The notes under the pieces: generated by a model | Databases searched by the model: none | Seen by the model: the letters and a program-made list of their open reading frames with translations, nothing else | What the model was told of the DNA's origin: nothing | Part shown: piece after piece, positions 7,343 to 15,993 of the stretch | Layout of the letters: each line of letters opens with the position of its first letter | How positions within the stretch are numbered: position 1 is the stretch's first letter | Translations under genes and position numbers: made by a program | From: Ignavibacteria bacterium | Lineage (GTDB): Bacteria; Bacteroidota; Ignavibacteria; UBA10030; SZUA-254 | Length of the DNA: 34,715 nt | Assembly (NCBI GenBank): GCA_016178595.1 | Contig: JACOSY010000030.1 | Coordinates: 1 to 34,715, forward strand | Direction: 5' to 3'

Positions 7343-8380
7343 ATGATCCGCTTTGCACATATTGAATACCTCTATGCGCTGGCACTGTTGCCGGTGCTGG
7401 TCGTGCTCTTCCTATGGGTCCTGCGTCTACGGAAGCGTGCATTGCAGTCGTTCGGTAATCCGTCAATGCTTCATCGGCTGATGCCGATGGAAAGCGGCTC
7501 CAAGCGAACAATCAAGTTTCTCCTGCTCGTTAGTGCGATCGCATTTCTGACACTCGGTATTGCCAATCCGCAGATCGGGACAAAGATGGAGGAAGTGAAA
7601 CGAGCAGGCGTCGACATCATGATCGCTCTCGATGTTTCCAACAGCATGAAGGCGGAGGATATCAAGCCCAATAGACTTGAAAATGCGAAACAGGAAATCT
7701 CTCACATGCTCGACAAGCTTCAGAGTGACCGTATCGGCATCATCGTGTTCGGAGGAGACAGCTATCTTCAGCTTCCACTCACTGCGGATTATTCTGCCGC
7801 GTGGCTGATTCTGAGCACGGTCGATGTTGATGTCGTTCCAGTCCCGGGCACTGCAATCGGCTCGGCGATCCGGTTAGCAATGAAATCGTTCGTGGCGGGC
7901 GAGCAGAAGCACAAGGTCATCATCCTTATCACCGATGGCGAAAACCATGAAGATGACGCCATTGCCGCAGCGAAAGAAGCACATGAAGATGGGACGATCA
8001 TCCACACCATCGGCATGGGCTCGCCGGACGGTGCGCCTATTCCGATCTACCAAAACAATATCCAGGTTGGATATAGGAAAGATGCCGATGGAAATGTCGT
8101 CGTTACCAAGCTCGACGAGCAGTCATTACTCCAGATTGCCGAAGCAGGCGGCGGTAAATTCATCCGCGCGACCAATCAGCAAAGCGAACTTGATGCCGTA
8201 TTGAAGGAAATCGAATCGATGGAGAAGAAGGAGTTTGGCGCAAAGGTCTTTACCGAATACGAAGACCGCTTCCAGTATTTTCTTGCCGCAGCGCTCCTCC
8301 TGATCGTTGCCGAGTTTTACATCTCCGAACGAAAGAACCGGTTCTTGATGAAGTGGACTATTTTCAAGGAGTCGCCATGA
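7343..8380 (+). CDS. batB: BatB-type von Willebrand factor A membrane protein
   Basis: This 345-residue protein is homologous to the preceding BatA. There are N-terminal helices at about residues 10-28 and 57-74. The MIDAS motif is Asp97-x-Ser99-x-Ser101 (LDVSNSM), followed by DRIGIIVFGGDSY, TAIGSAIRLA and LITDGENHEDD. A C-terminal helix lies around FLAAALLLIVAEF. ATG 7343 is preferred over an upstream start at 7307, which would read through the intergenic repeat. The 3' end overlaps batC by four bases (ATGA). BatA/BatB pairs are standard in this operon type and probably form a heteromeric membrane complex. Confidence 0.92.
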   Translation: MIRFAHIEYLYALALLPVLVVLFLWVLRLRKRALQSFGNPSMLHRLMPMESGSKRTIKFLLLVSAIAFLTLGIANPQIGTKMEEVKRAGVDIMIALDVSNSMKAEDIKPNRLENAKQEISHMLDKLQSDRIGIIVFGGDSYLQLPLTADYSAAWLILSTVDVDVVPVPGTAIGSAIRLAMKSFVAGEQKHKVIILITDGENHEDDAIAAAKEAHEDGTIIHTIGMGSPDGAPIPIYQNNIQVGYRKDADGNVVVTKLDEQSLLQIAEAGGGKFIRATNQQSELDAVLKEIESMEKKEFGAKVFTEYEDRFQYFLAAALLLIVAEFYISERKNRFLMKWTIFKESP

Positions 8381-9147
8381 GATATATTCTGCTTGTCATC
8401 ATTGCTCTGGCAGGAAGCTCAATTGCCTGGACGCAGTCCGAGCGTTCCCTCATTCGCGAAGGCAACAGGCTGTATAAGGACAACAAGTACGCCGATGCGG
8501 AAGTCGATTACCGAAAGGCACTCGAGAAAAACAAAAATCTCCAGCAGGGCACATTCAACCTTGGCGATGCACTCTACAAGCAAGGACGCTTTGCAGAAGC
8601 AGCCGAGCAGTATCATGCCGCCGTGTCAGGTGCATCCGATCCAGCTCTGAAGGCACAGGCATACCATAATCTTGGGAACGCACTGCTCAAAGCACAGAAG
8701 CTTCCCGAGAGTATCTCTGCCTATAAAGAAGCACTCAAAGCGAATCCTCATGACGTTGATACGAAATACAATCTCGAGTACGCGAAAGCCCTCTTGAAGC
8801 AGCAGCAGAGCCGGAAAGACAAAAACCAGAAGAATGACGACAAACAACAGCAGGACAAGCAACAGCAACAGAACCAAGATAAGAAGAACGAGCAGAAACA
8901 AAATCAGGAACAGCAGAATCAGGATCAAAACAAACAGAGCCAGGAACAGCAATCCCGGCAGCAACAAGCCCAGAATGACGACAAGAAACAACAGGACAAA
9001 CAGAAGGGCACTCAGATGAAAAAGATCCAGATATCGAAAGAGGACGCAGAACGAATCTTAGAAGCATTGAAGAATGAAGAGAAGGCAGTTCAGAAGAAAC
9101 TCCATAAAAAAGCTCCTGCGCGTGTGAAAGTCGAAAAAGATTGGTAA
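8377..9147 (+). CDS. batC: BatC: TPR protein with Gln/Lys/Asn-rich tail
   Basis: This is a 256-residue protein with an AAGGAG ribosome site. Residues 1-22 are a signal peptide (IIALAGSSIAWTQ). Residues about 28-145 hold three tetratricopeptide repeats (NRLYKDNKYADAEVDYRKAL, FNLGDALYKQGRFAEAAEQY, YHNLGNALLKAQKLPESISAY). Residues about 150-220 are extremely rich in Gln, Lys, Asn and Asp. A short charged helix (ISKEDAERILEALKNEEKAV) closes the protein. Such TPR-plus-low-complexity proteins are the usual BatC, predicted to be a periplasmic scaffold for the vWA proteins. The opposite strand over the low-complexity part reads as poly-Leu and is not a gene. Confidence 0.9.
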   Translation: MRYILLVIIALAGSSIAWTQSERSLIREGNRLYKDNKYADAEVDYRKALEKNKNLQQGTFNLGDALYKQGRFAEAAEQYHAAVSGASDPALKAQAYHNLGNALLKAQKLPESISAYKEALKANPHDVDTKYNLEYAKALLKQQQSRKDKNQKNDDKQQQDKQQQQNQDKKNEQKQNQEQQNQDQNKQSQEQQSRQQQAQNDDKKQQDKQKGTQMKKIQISKEDAERILEALKNEEKAVQKKLHKKAPARVKVEKDW

Positions 9148-9173
9148 GAAGAGAAGAGGAAGCGTATCTTCCC

Positions 9174-11030
9174 ATGGTGAAAGCTATGAGACAAATAATC
9201 AGAATGCATGTCATCCTCTGTGTTCTCCTGTTGCCACTCAGGGCATCCTCGCAGGACGGTTCATTCGTCGCTTCGGTTGACCGGACAGCGGTAGCTATAG
9301 GTGAGCAATTCGAGCTGACCTTCACGTTGAACGGCACGGGGAGTGGGAATAATTTCCGTCCTCCAACGATGAACGACTTCGTTGTTCTCTCCGGTCCGAT
9401 TCAATCGACAAGCATGCAGTTTGTGAATGGTGCGGTCTCCTCGTCGGTTTCTTACAGCTATAGCCTGCGGCCACGCGCGGAAGGAAAATTCGTGATTGCT
9501 GCGGCAACGATTACGTATGGCGGCAAGCAATTGCAGACGCAGATCATTACGATTACTGTCACGAAGGGAACACCGCAACAGAAGCAGCAGAATCAACAAT
9601 CGCAAGACGCGGATGTCGGTCGACAGATTGGTGACAATATTTTCCTCAAAGTATCTGTCGACAAGTCGCGCGTGTATCAGGGCGAACAGATTACAGCGAC
9701 GTATAAATTGTACACACGTTTGAATGTTGCGAATTACAACGTGACCAAGATGCCTGCGCTCACCGGTTTCTGGAGTGAAGACTTGACGGAGAGTAAGCAG
9801 GTACAGTTAACAACGGAGGTTGTGAACGGAAAACAATATCGCGTCGGTGTCTTGAAGAAAGTGGCGCTCTTTCCACAACGAGCCGGCGCACTCGAGATCG
9901 ATCCGATGGAGGTCACCCTCGTCGTACAGATGCAAACACGCCGCCGTTCCAACGACATCTTCGACCAGTTCTTCAACGATCCTTTCTTTGGCGGACTCAC
10001 GAACGTCAGTCACGCCATTGCGAGTGAGCCGGTGAAGATTACCGTTTCCCCGCTGCCTTCGAATGCCCCGAATGGGTTTGCCGGGGCAGTCGGCAAATTC
10101 TCAATGGAAACGTGGCTCGATAAGCGGCAGACAAAAACCAACGAACCGGTAACGCTGAAAGTGAAGATCACGGGTCGCGGAAACCTGAAGCTGCTCGGAG
10201 CCCCGGCGATTACGATTCCTCCCGATCTCGAGAAGTATGACCCAAAAATCTCCGATAACGTTGCGAACCAGGGCACACAGATCGCAGGCAGCAGAACGTT
10301 TGAATATTTACTCATCCCACGGCATGCCGGTGAGCAAAAGATCCCGGCGTTTCCATTTGCCTATTTTGATGTCGACAAGAAGTCGTATGCGACATTGGCC
10401 AGTCCGGAATTCGTTCTTGCCGTCGAAAAGGGATTGGACGTCGCATCGTCTTCGTCGGTTGCCGGTATCAGTAAGGAAGACGTAAAGCTTCTGGGTGAAG
10501 ATATTCGATTTATCAAGAGCGGCAACATTACTCTCAATCGTAAAGGAGAATCGTTCGTAGGCACGACGACGTTCTTCGCACTCTCATTCACTCCGATTCT
10601 GGGATTTGTTGGCTTCATTTTCTATGCACGGAAGCGGGAGAAAGTGCTGCGCGATGTTGCGGGCTTGCGAAATAAGAAAGCGCGAAAGATGGCACAGCGG
10701 CGACTGGTTCAAGCAAAACACTTCCTCGACCAGAAGAAGAAAGTCGATGACTCGACTCGTCGAGAGGAGTTTTACGCGGAGATATCGCGGGCACTCTGGG
10801 GCTACGTCGGTGACAAGCTCGGCATTCCACCTGCGGATCTCTCGCTTGATGGTGTCAAGGACTCCCTTGCCGTTCGACAGGTGCCTCCGGATGCCGTCTC
10901 GAAGCTTTCCTCGACAATCGAACAATGTGAGTTTGCACGATTCGCTCCATCGACTGATTCGCTGCAGATGGAATCCATCTATAACGAGTCCATCGAGCTG
11001 ATCTCCACCATCGAGGACCATATACGATGA
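9174..11030 (+). CDS. batD: BatD protein
   Basis: This is a 618-residue protein. The start may be ATG 9174 or ATG 9186, which has GGTGA closely upstream; either gives a good signal peptide ending RASSQ. The bulk is a series of beta-rich extracytoplasmic domains typical of BatD (AIGEQFELTFTLNG, SRVYQGEQITATYKLYTR, QTKTNEPVTLKVKITGRGN). A helix near TTFFALSFTPILGFVGFIFY anchors it. A cytoplasmic helical tail of about 140 residues follows (EEFYAEISRALWGYVGDKLG). Length and layout match the family. It overlaps batE by four bases. The molecular function of BatD is not known. Confidence 0.92.
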   Translation: MVKAMRQIIRMHVILCVLLLPLRASSQDGSFVASVDRTAVAIGEQFELTFTLNGTGSGNNFRPPTMNDFVVLSGPIQSTSMQFVNGAVSSSVSYSYSLRPRAEGKFVIAAATITYGGKQLQTQIITITVTKGTPQQKQQNQQSQDADVGRQIGDNIFLKVSVDKSRVYQGEQITATYKLYTRLNVANYNVTKMPALTGFWSEDLTESKQVQLTTEVVNGKQYRVGVLKKVALFPQRAGALEIDPMEVTLVVQMQTRRRSNDIFDQFFNDPFFGGLTNVSHAIASEPVKITVSPLPSNAPNGFAGAVGKFSMETWLDKRQTKTNEPVTLKVKITGRGNLKLLGAPAITIPPDLEKYDPKISDNVANQGTQIAGSRTFEYLLIPRHAGEQKIPAFPFAYFDVDKKSYATLASPEFVLAVEKGLDVASSSSVAGISKEDVKLLGEDIRFIKSGNITLNRKGESFVGTTTFFALSFTPILGFVGFIFYARKREKVLRDVAGLRNKKARKMAQRRLVQAKHFLDQKKKVDDSTRREEFYAEISRALWGYVGDKLGIPPADLSLDGVKDSLAVRQVPPDAVSKLSSTIEQCEFARFAPSTDSLQMESIYNESIELISTIEDHIR

Positions 11031-11779
11031 AGCGACTTCTCTTCGTCGTCCTCATTGTATTTTCCCAACATGCCTTCGCGCAGGAAGCGGCATTGCAGTT
11101 TGAGCAGGCCAATCAATTCTATCGCGGCGGTGACTACCAAAAGGCCGCACAACTGTACGAGCAGGTGCTCAAGAATGGTTACGAGCATTTTGCGCTCTAT
11201 TATAATCTCGGCAATGCGTACTTCAAGCTGCAAAAAATTCCAGGAGCAATCCTCGCTTACGAGCGCGCGAAACGCCTCGTCCCAAACGATGAAGACATTC
11301 AATACAACCTGCGGCTTGCCAACCTCCGAGTGATCGATAAGATCGAACCGCTGCCGCAGCTCTTCTTCATCCAATGGTGGAATGCATTCCTCGGGCTTTT
11401 CTCATCGAGTGGGTGGGCACTGATCGGTATCGGCGCTCTGTGGCTTGCCGTTGGTGCCGGCATGCTCTTTTTCCTCTTGCGGTCCGTTTTCGTTCAGCGG
11501 CTCGCTGTGTTCGGAGGGCTGCTGCTCGTTATCGCGGCAGCACTGAGTTTTATCAGTATGTATCAACAGCATCGGCATGAGCAGTCGGATCGTACTGCGA
11601 TTGTCTTTGCTCCTTCGGTTTCCGTCAAGAGTGCGCCCGATGGGCAAAGCACAGACCTTTTTGTCGTTCATGAAGGAGTGAAAATAGAATTGCTCGACAG
11701 CGTTGGCGAGTGGAAGAAGATTCGCCTTGCTGATGGAAAGGTCGGATGGATGATGACTGAGAGCATTCAGGTCATCTGA
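11027..11779 (+). CDS. batE: BatE: TPR and SH3-like membrane protein
   Basis: This is a 250-residue protein. Residues 1-19 are a signal peptide (HAFAQ). Residues about 22-110 hold TPR repeats (YRGGDYQKAAQLYEQVL, YYNLGNAYFKLQKIPGAI). Two transmembrane helices follow (about residues 128-150 and 158-177). A C-terminal bacterial SH3-like domain (about residues 190-250) contains VKSAPDGQST, VVHEGVKIELLDSVGEWKKI and GKVGWM. This architecture is standard BatE. It is the last gene of the operon; no strong hairpin terminator follows. Confidence 0.92.
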   Translation: MKRLLFVVLIVFSQHAFAQEAALQFEQANQFYRGGDYQKAAQLYEQVLKNGYEHFALYYNLGNAYFKLQKIPGAILAYERAKRLVPNDEDIQYNLRLANLRVIDKIEPLPQLFFIQWWNAFLGLFSSSGWALIGIGALWLAVGAGMLFFLLRSVFVQRLAVFGGLLLVIAAALSFISMYQQHRHEQSDRTAIVFAPSVSVKSAPDGQSTDLFVVHEGVKIELLDSVGEWKKIRLADGKVGWMMTESIQVI

Positions 11780-12062
11780 AGATTGATTTTTACGGCATTT
11801 CTTCCTACATTATTACACAAATTTTCTTAACGTTTGCCACATCAGAGGAAGTACCTTTCCTGCCAACTTGCTACAATTCATTATAGCTTCAGCACACCGT
11901 TACCCTACGTTTCGATTTAGCCAGACACAGTATTCGACAGGCGAGCCAGTTCGTTGATTGACTTTAGAGGCTCATTTTTGTAGATTTGTTTCGAGGTTTT
12001 ACAAAACATCGCTCGGAATGTATACTGAGCGTGTTGCGCCAATGACTAAGAACAAGAGACCA
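11780..12062. other. Intergenic region between Bat operon and polysaccharide locus
   Basis: This gap of 283 bases holds no gene. It contains a TGCTACAAT extended -10-like site (11869-11877) and the better promoter described separately. A short AGGAA/TTCCT hairpin at about 11846-11861 lacks a following T-run, so it is not a convincing terminator. Confidence 0.4.
11998..12026 (+). promoter_or_regulatory. Candidate sigma-70-type promoter of the polysaccharide locus
   Basis: TTTACA (11998-12003) and TATACT (12021-12026) are each one base from the bacterial consensus and are separated by exactly 17 bases. Transcription would start near 12033, which favours ATG 12063 over ATG 12042 as the rmlB start. 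A Bacteroidota-style alternative overlaps upstream: TTG at 11958 and TAGATTTG at 11981-11988, fitting TTG-N20-TAnnTTTG. Confidence 0.45.
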
Positions 12063-13073
12063 ATGACCATTCTCGTAACAGGTGGATGTGGATTTATTGG
12101 AAGCAATTTTGTCCGCTTCATGCTCGAAGCGTACCCGCAATACTCCATTGTGAATCTCGATAAGCTCACCTACGCCGGTAACCTGGAAAACCTTGAAGAC
12201 ATCGAGGGCAATCCCTCCTACCAATTTGTGAAGGGCGATATCTGCGATCGTTCGCTGGTCGGATCGATTGTCCGAGAACGGAAGGTGAATGCGATCGTGA
12301 ATGTTGCCGCAGAGTCTCATGTCGATCGCAGCATCCTCGGGCCGGATATTTTTGTCGAGACGAATGTTGGCGGAACGAACGTTCTGTTGGATGTCGCGCG
12401 TGAATGCATGATCGAACGGTTCGTCCAGATTTCCACCGATGAAGTCTACGGCTCCCTCGGTTCCACCGGAGCATTTGCGGAGACAACGCCGCTTCATCCG
12501 AACAGTCCGTACGCCGCATCCAAAGCGTCCGCAGATCTCCTCGCGCTTGCGTATCACCATACCTTCGGGCTTCCGGTCGTCATCACGCGGTGTTCCAACA
12601 ACTACGGTCCGCACCAGTTCCCCGAAAAGCTTATTCCGTTGATGATCGCACGTGCGCTGGAGAATAAAGAGGTACCGGTCTACGGCGACGGACAGAATGT
12701 CCGCGACTGGCTCTATGTTGGTGACCACTGCCGCGCGATTGATCTCGTCCTTCACAAGGGAAAGGCGGGGAATGTTTACAACATCGGCGGAAACAATGAA
12801 TGGAAGAATATCGATATCGTGCGATTGGTGTTGAAGAAGCTTGACAAGCCGGAGTCGCTCATCACGTTTGTGAAAGATCGGCCCGGACACGACCGGCGAT
12901 ACGCGATTGACGCATCAAAGATTTCTCGCGAGCTTGGCTGGCAGCCAAGCATTTCCTTCGACGATGGAATCGCGCAAACACTCAGCTGGTATCTTGCGCA
13001 CGAATCGTGGTGGCGGCGGATTATCAGCGGCGAGTACCAGCACTATTATCGCAACATGTACGAGGAGCGGTGA
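12063..13073 (+). CDS. rmlB: dTDP-glucose 4,6-dehydratase
   Basis: This 336-residue short-chain dehydrogenase converts dTDP-glucose to dTDP-4-keto-6-deoxyglucose, the precursor of rhamnose and other deoxysugars. The NAD-binding motif TGGCGFIGS is at residues 6-14. The catalytic Thr-Asp-Glu is at 125-127 (ISTDEVYG) and YxxxK at Tyr150/Lys154 (PYAASK). The family hallmarks NLDKLTYAGN and RDWLYVGDHCRAIDLVL are present, as is RPGHDRRYAID. An in-frame ATG at 12042 would add seven residues, but the promoter position favours 12063. It opens the polysaccharide locus; the exporter gene starts four bases after its stop. The rmlA, rmlC and rmlD genes are absent from the window. Confidence 0.95.
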   Translation: MTILVTGGCGFIGSNFVRFMLEAYPQYSIVNLDKLTYAGNLENLEDIEGNPSYQFVKGDICDRSLVGSIVRERKVNAIVNVAAESHVDRSILGPDIFVETNVGGTNVLLDVARECMIERFVQISTDEVYGSLGSTGAFAETTPLHPNSPYAASKASADLLALAYHHTFGLPVVITRCSNNYGPHQFPEKLIPLMIARALENKEVPVYGDGQNVRDWLYVGDHCRAIDLVLHKGKAGNVYNIGGNNEWKNIDIVRLVLKKLDKPESLITFVKDRPGHDRRYAIDASKISRELGWQPSISFDDGIAQTLSWYLAHESWWRRIISGEYQHYYRNMYEER

Positions 13074-13077
13074 TCTG

Positions 13078-14772
13078 ATGGCGTTCCACATTTGCTGTAG
13101 AAGCGTCCTTCAGTTCATCCGTGTTACTATTGTTGTGTGCATTCCGCTTCTTGCAACACTCTCTGCCGCGATTGGACAGGAGCAACGGCTTTCGAAAAAG
13201 CCGGAGAAGTTGGAGAACGTGGAACCAACGCTCGACGAGAGAATCGGGATAGGCGCCGCGCAACCATCGGGAATCGCGCTCGAGTCGATCGTGAATCCTG
13301 AAAAATATATCGTGGGGCCGTCGGATGTCTTCGCAGTAAATATCTGGATGAGTCCGCCGTTCAGTTTCTCTCTTCCGGTTACGCCGGAGGGAACGCTTAT
13401 TATCCCAACCGTTGGTGAGGTGATCGTCTCCGATCTGACGCTCGCAAAGGCGAAGGAGAAAATTCTCGGTGAAGCACGAAAGAAATATTTACGAGTGGAA
13501 ATAACGGCGACGCTCATCAAACCGCGGCCGGTCATCGTGAATATCGTTGGGAACGTCTTGAATCCCGGCACGTACACCCTCAATGCGGTGGACCGTGTCC
13601 ACAAAGCGATCGAGCTTGCGAACACACTGAAACGCACCCAGCCTGAGGCAGACTTGCAGACAGTGAAGGAAGATATGTCCACGCGCAACATCGTGCTCAG
13701 GCATCGCGATGGAACGCAGGAGCGAGTCGATCTCCCAAAATATTTTGCAGTACACGATGACTCGTGGAATCCGTATTTGCGGGAAGGGGATGTTATCGTC
13801 GTGCCGCGAAAGCCGCGAATGAAGTTTGTCTTTGCAATCTACGGCCAGGTGAATGCGCCGGGGCGCTACGAGCTTGTGCGTGGTGACAGCGTGACCGATG
13901 CGATCAAGATTGCACATGGTATGACGGACCTCGCAATGCCGGAACGCGCCATCTTCTCGCGTCTGGGAGAAGATGGCGAGACGATATCCAATCAAACTAT
14001 TAATCTCTTTGACATCATGGCGGGTAAGGCGCCGGATATTGCGCTCGAGCCGGGCGACCGGATTATCGTTCAGCGAAAAAACGATCTTCGCGAAGATTTC
14101 AACGTGGATGTCAAAGGTGAAGTTCTTTATCCGGGAACCTATCCCATTACAAATGACAAGACGCATCTTTCCGATATCATCAAACAAGCAGGCGGCTTCA
14201 CCGATCATGCATCGCTTGGCGCTGCTTACGTTACACGGCAATCGGTCCCGTTTGAGAATCAGGAGACCGAAAGACTTCTCAGTTTACGCGGCGAGCCTGC
14301 CAGCGACGACAGCCTCGGGTATATGCTGGCAACCGATCTACGGCTTCAGCATGAAGAAATCAGCGTCGATTTTGCGAAACTCTTTCTTCAGAAAGATTCA
14401 ACACAGGATATTATTCTTCATGCTGAGGATCAAATTATCATTCCCTCGACACAGAAGACGGTGTACGTCTTCGGTCAAGTTGCATCGCCAGGACATATTC
14501 CGTTTCTTGGCGGACGTGATGCACAGTATTATGTGTCGAAAGCCGGCGGCTTCACCGATCGTGCCAACAGGGGAAGTTTGAAAATCATCAAGGCGAAGGG
14601 AAAGCAGTGGCTCTCCCCCGGCGAGACGAAGATCGAAGAAGGCGATTATGTGTGGGTTCCTTCGGCACCCGACCGTCCCTTCTCGTACTACATGACCATC
14701 ACCAGCCAGGCAGCGAGCGTGATAAGCGTGATTATCGGTGTGGCAGTGGTGGTGATACAGGTGACGAAGTAG
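13078..14772 (+). CDS. Polysaccharide export protein with multiple SLBB domains (Wza-like)
   Basis: This 564-residue protein starts at ATG 13078 with GAGGAGCGG upstream. Residues about 12-34 form a signal peptide without a lipobox Cys. The polysaccharide biosynthesis/export domain starts at about residue 75 (EKYIVGPSDVFAVNIW) and covers PEGTLIIPTVGEV. At least four SLBB-type beta-grasp units follow, recognised by VGNVLNPGTY, YGQVNAPGRYEL, KGEVLYPGTYPI and FGQVASPGHIPF. A transmembrane helix closes the protein (SVISVIIGVAVVVIQV). It is larger than E. coli Wza (about 380 residues), resembling the longer SLBB exporters common in this phylum. It should provide the periplasmic/outer-membrane export channel and work with the chain-length protein encoded next. 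Confidence 0.9.
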   Translation: MAFHICCRSVLQFIRVTIVVCIPLLATLSAAIGQEQRLSKKPEKLENVEPTLDERIGIGAAQPSGIALESIVNPEKYIVGPSDVFAVNIWMSPPFSFSLPVTPEGTLIIPTVGEVIVSDLTLAKAKEKILGEARKKYLRVEITATLIKPRPVIVNIVGNVLNPGTYTLNAVDRVHKAIELANTLKRTQPEADLQTVKEDMSTRNIVLRHRDGTQERVDLPKYFAVHDDSWNPYLREGDVIVVPRKPRMKFVFAIYGQVNAPGRYELVRGDSVTDAIKIAHGMTDLAMPERAIFSRLGEDGETISNQTINLFDIMAGKAPDIALEPGDRIIVQRKNDLREDFNVDVKGEVLYPGTYPITNDKTHLSDIIKQAGGFTDHASLGAAYVTRQSVPFENQETERLLSLRGEPASDDSLGYMLATDLRLQHEEISVDFAKLFLQKDSTQDIILHAEDQIIIPSTQKTVYVFGQVASPGHIPFLGGRDAQYYVSKAGGFTDRANRGSLKIIKAKGKQWLSPGETKIEEGDYVWVPSAPDRPFSYYMTITSQAASVISVIIGVAVVVIQVTK

Positions 14773-14785
14773 CAGGAAAAAGAAG

Positions 14786-15973
14786 ATGGATAGAGAGTTT
14801 GCCACAGTTGAGAATCAAATGAATGGAACCAGCAATGGCGGATTTCTAAAGTACGCGTCTGTACTTGTGCGGTGGTGGCGCTTCGTCGTTGTGAATGTGG
14901 TCGTCGTGACGGTCGTAGCTGCGATAGTGAGTTTCGTGCTTCCGAAGTGGTACCGGGCGACCGCCTCAATACTTCCTCCAAAAGATCAGGGATCGTTCAA
15001 TCTCTTTGGAGGGTCCGGCTCTGTGTTGAAAGGATTGTCTTCACTCTCGAAGCTCGGCGGCGTTGGTCAGAACTCGGGAGCCTACAATTATCTTGCGATT
15101 CTCAAAAGTCGATCTGCCATGGAAGCCGTTGTGAGTCGCTTTGATCTCCGTTCTGTCTATGGTATCGATGATAGCTCGATAGAAAAAGCGGTCAAGCAAT
15201 TGAAAGAAAACGTTGAGTTCGAATTTCAGGACGATGACTATCTCACGATTGTGGTAAACGATAAGGATCCGCTACGAGCCGCCGATGTGGCAAATTATTT
15301 TGTAGAACTCTTGAATACAATGAGCATCAAGCTTGCGACACAGGAAGCGCGGAACAACAGGGAGTTCATTGAAAATCGTGTTGCTCAGGTCCGAGACAGT
15401 CTTCGAATGGTAGAGGACGCGCTCGCGAAGTATCAGGAACGTAGCGGAATGATGCTCACTCCTGAACAGACATCAACGATTTCTGCGCTTGCGGAGTTGT
15501 ATGCGATGAAAGCCAAGAAAGAAATTGAAGCCGCAATCCTCGAACGGACTGTTACGAGCGACAATGCAGCACTCCAGCAAGTTCACCTGGAACTGCATGA
15601 GTTGGACAAAAAGCTGGGAACAATACCAAAAGCAGGTCTTGAATCATTCCGCATGTATCGTGATGTAGTAACAGAACAAAAGATACTTGAGGTGCTCGTT
15701 CCTTTGTATGAGCAGGCAAAGATCAATGAACAGAAAGATGTTCCCGTTCTCCTAGTTCTCGATAAGGCGGTTCCCCCGGAGCGCAAAGTAAAGCCGCAGC
15801 GAACATTGATTGTTGTGTTAGCTGCAGGGCTTAGTTTGTTTCTGTCGATTGTCGGATCGTTCGTCTTGCATGGTTTTGCAACGCGGTCAATCGATGGGAA
15901 TGCATTCGAGCTTCGGATTCAAACTTGGTCGAGGAGAATTGCGGCGAAATATCGAGTCCGGTTCGGTTTCTGA
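14786..15973 (+). CDS. Wzz/GumC-type chain-length determinant protein without kinase domain
   Basis: This 395-residue inner-membrane protein has helices at about residues 27-52 and 340-363. Between them lies a periplasmic domain with the Wzz start (PKWYRATASILPPKDQG), a glycine-rich segment (LFGGSGSVLKGLSSLSKLGG) and a long coiled-coil part at about 180-300. The proline-rich segment AVPPERKVKPQR just before the second helix is typical of polysaccharide co-polymerases. The protein ends about 30 residues after that helix, so it has no BY-kinase Walker motifs and no tyrosine-rich tail. It should set polymer length together with the Wzy-like and SLBB proteins. The ribosome site is AGGAAAAAGAAG. 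Confidence 0.9.
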   Translation: MDREFATVENQMNGTSNGGFLKYASVLVRWWRFVVVNVVVVTVVAAIVSFVLPKWYRATASILPPKDQGSFNLFGGSGSVLKGLSSLSKLGGVGQNSGAYNYLAILKSRSAMEAVVSRFDLRSVYGIDDSSIEKAVKQLKENVEFEFQDDDYLTIVVNDKDPLRAADVANYFVELLNTMSIKLATQEARNNREFIENRVAQVRDSLRMVEDALAKYQERSGMMLTPEQTSTISALAELYAMKAKKEIEAAILERTVTSDNAALQQVHLELHELDKKLGTIPKAGLESFRMYRDVVTEQKILEVLVPLYEQAKINEQKDVPVLLVLDKAVPPERKVKPQRTLIVVLAAGLSLFLSIVGSFVLHGFATRSIDGNAFELRIQTWSRRIAAKYRVRFGF

Positions 15974-15993
15974 ATATCGGGTGAACACCGCTT

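Noticed and set aside
8626-8991. Minus-strand open frame made almost entirely of Leu, Ile, Val and Phe, looking like a membrane protein
   Set aside because: It is the antisense of the Gln/Lys/Asn-rich part of batC (CAG/CAA/AAA/AAC codons read backwards). It has no family features, and the plus-strand gene is certain.
3373-11779. MoxR-vWA-TPR gene set as a possible MoxR/vWA ternary conflict or defence system
   Set aside because: Gene order and domain content match the known Bat (aerotolerance) operon from moxR to batE, with no toxin, nuclease or effector domain.
11846-11861. Possible terminator after the Bat operon
   Set aside because: The stem is only five base pairs and no T-run follows.
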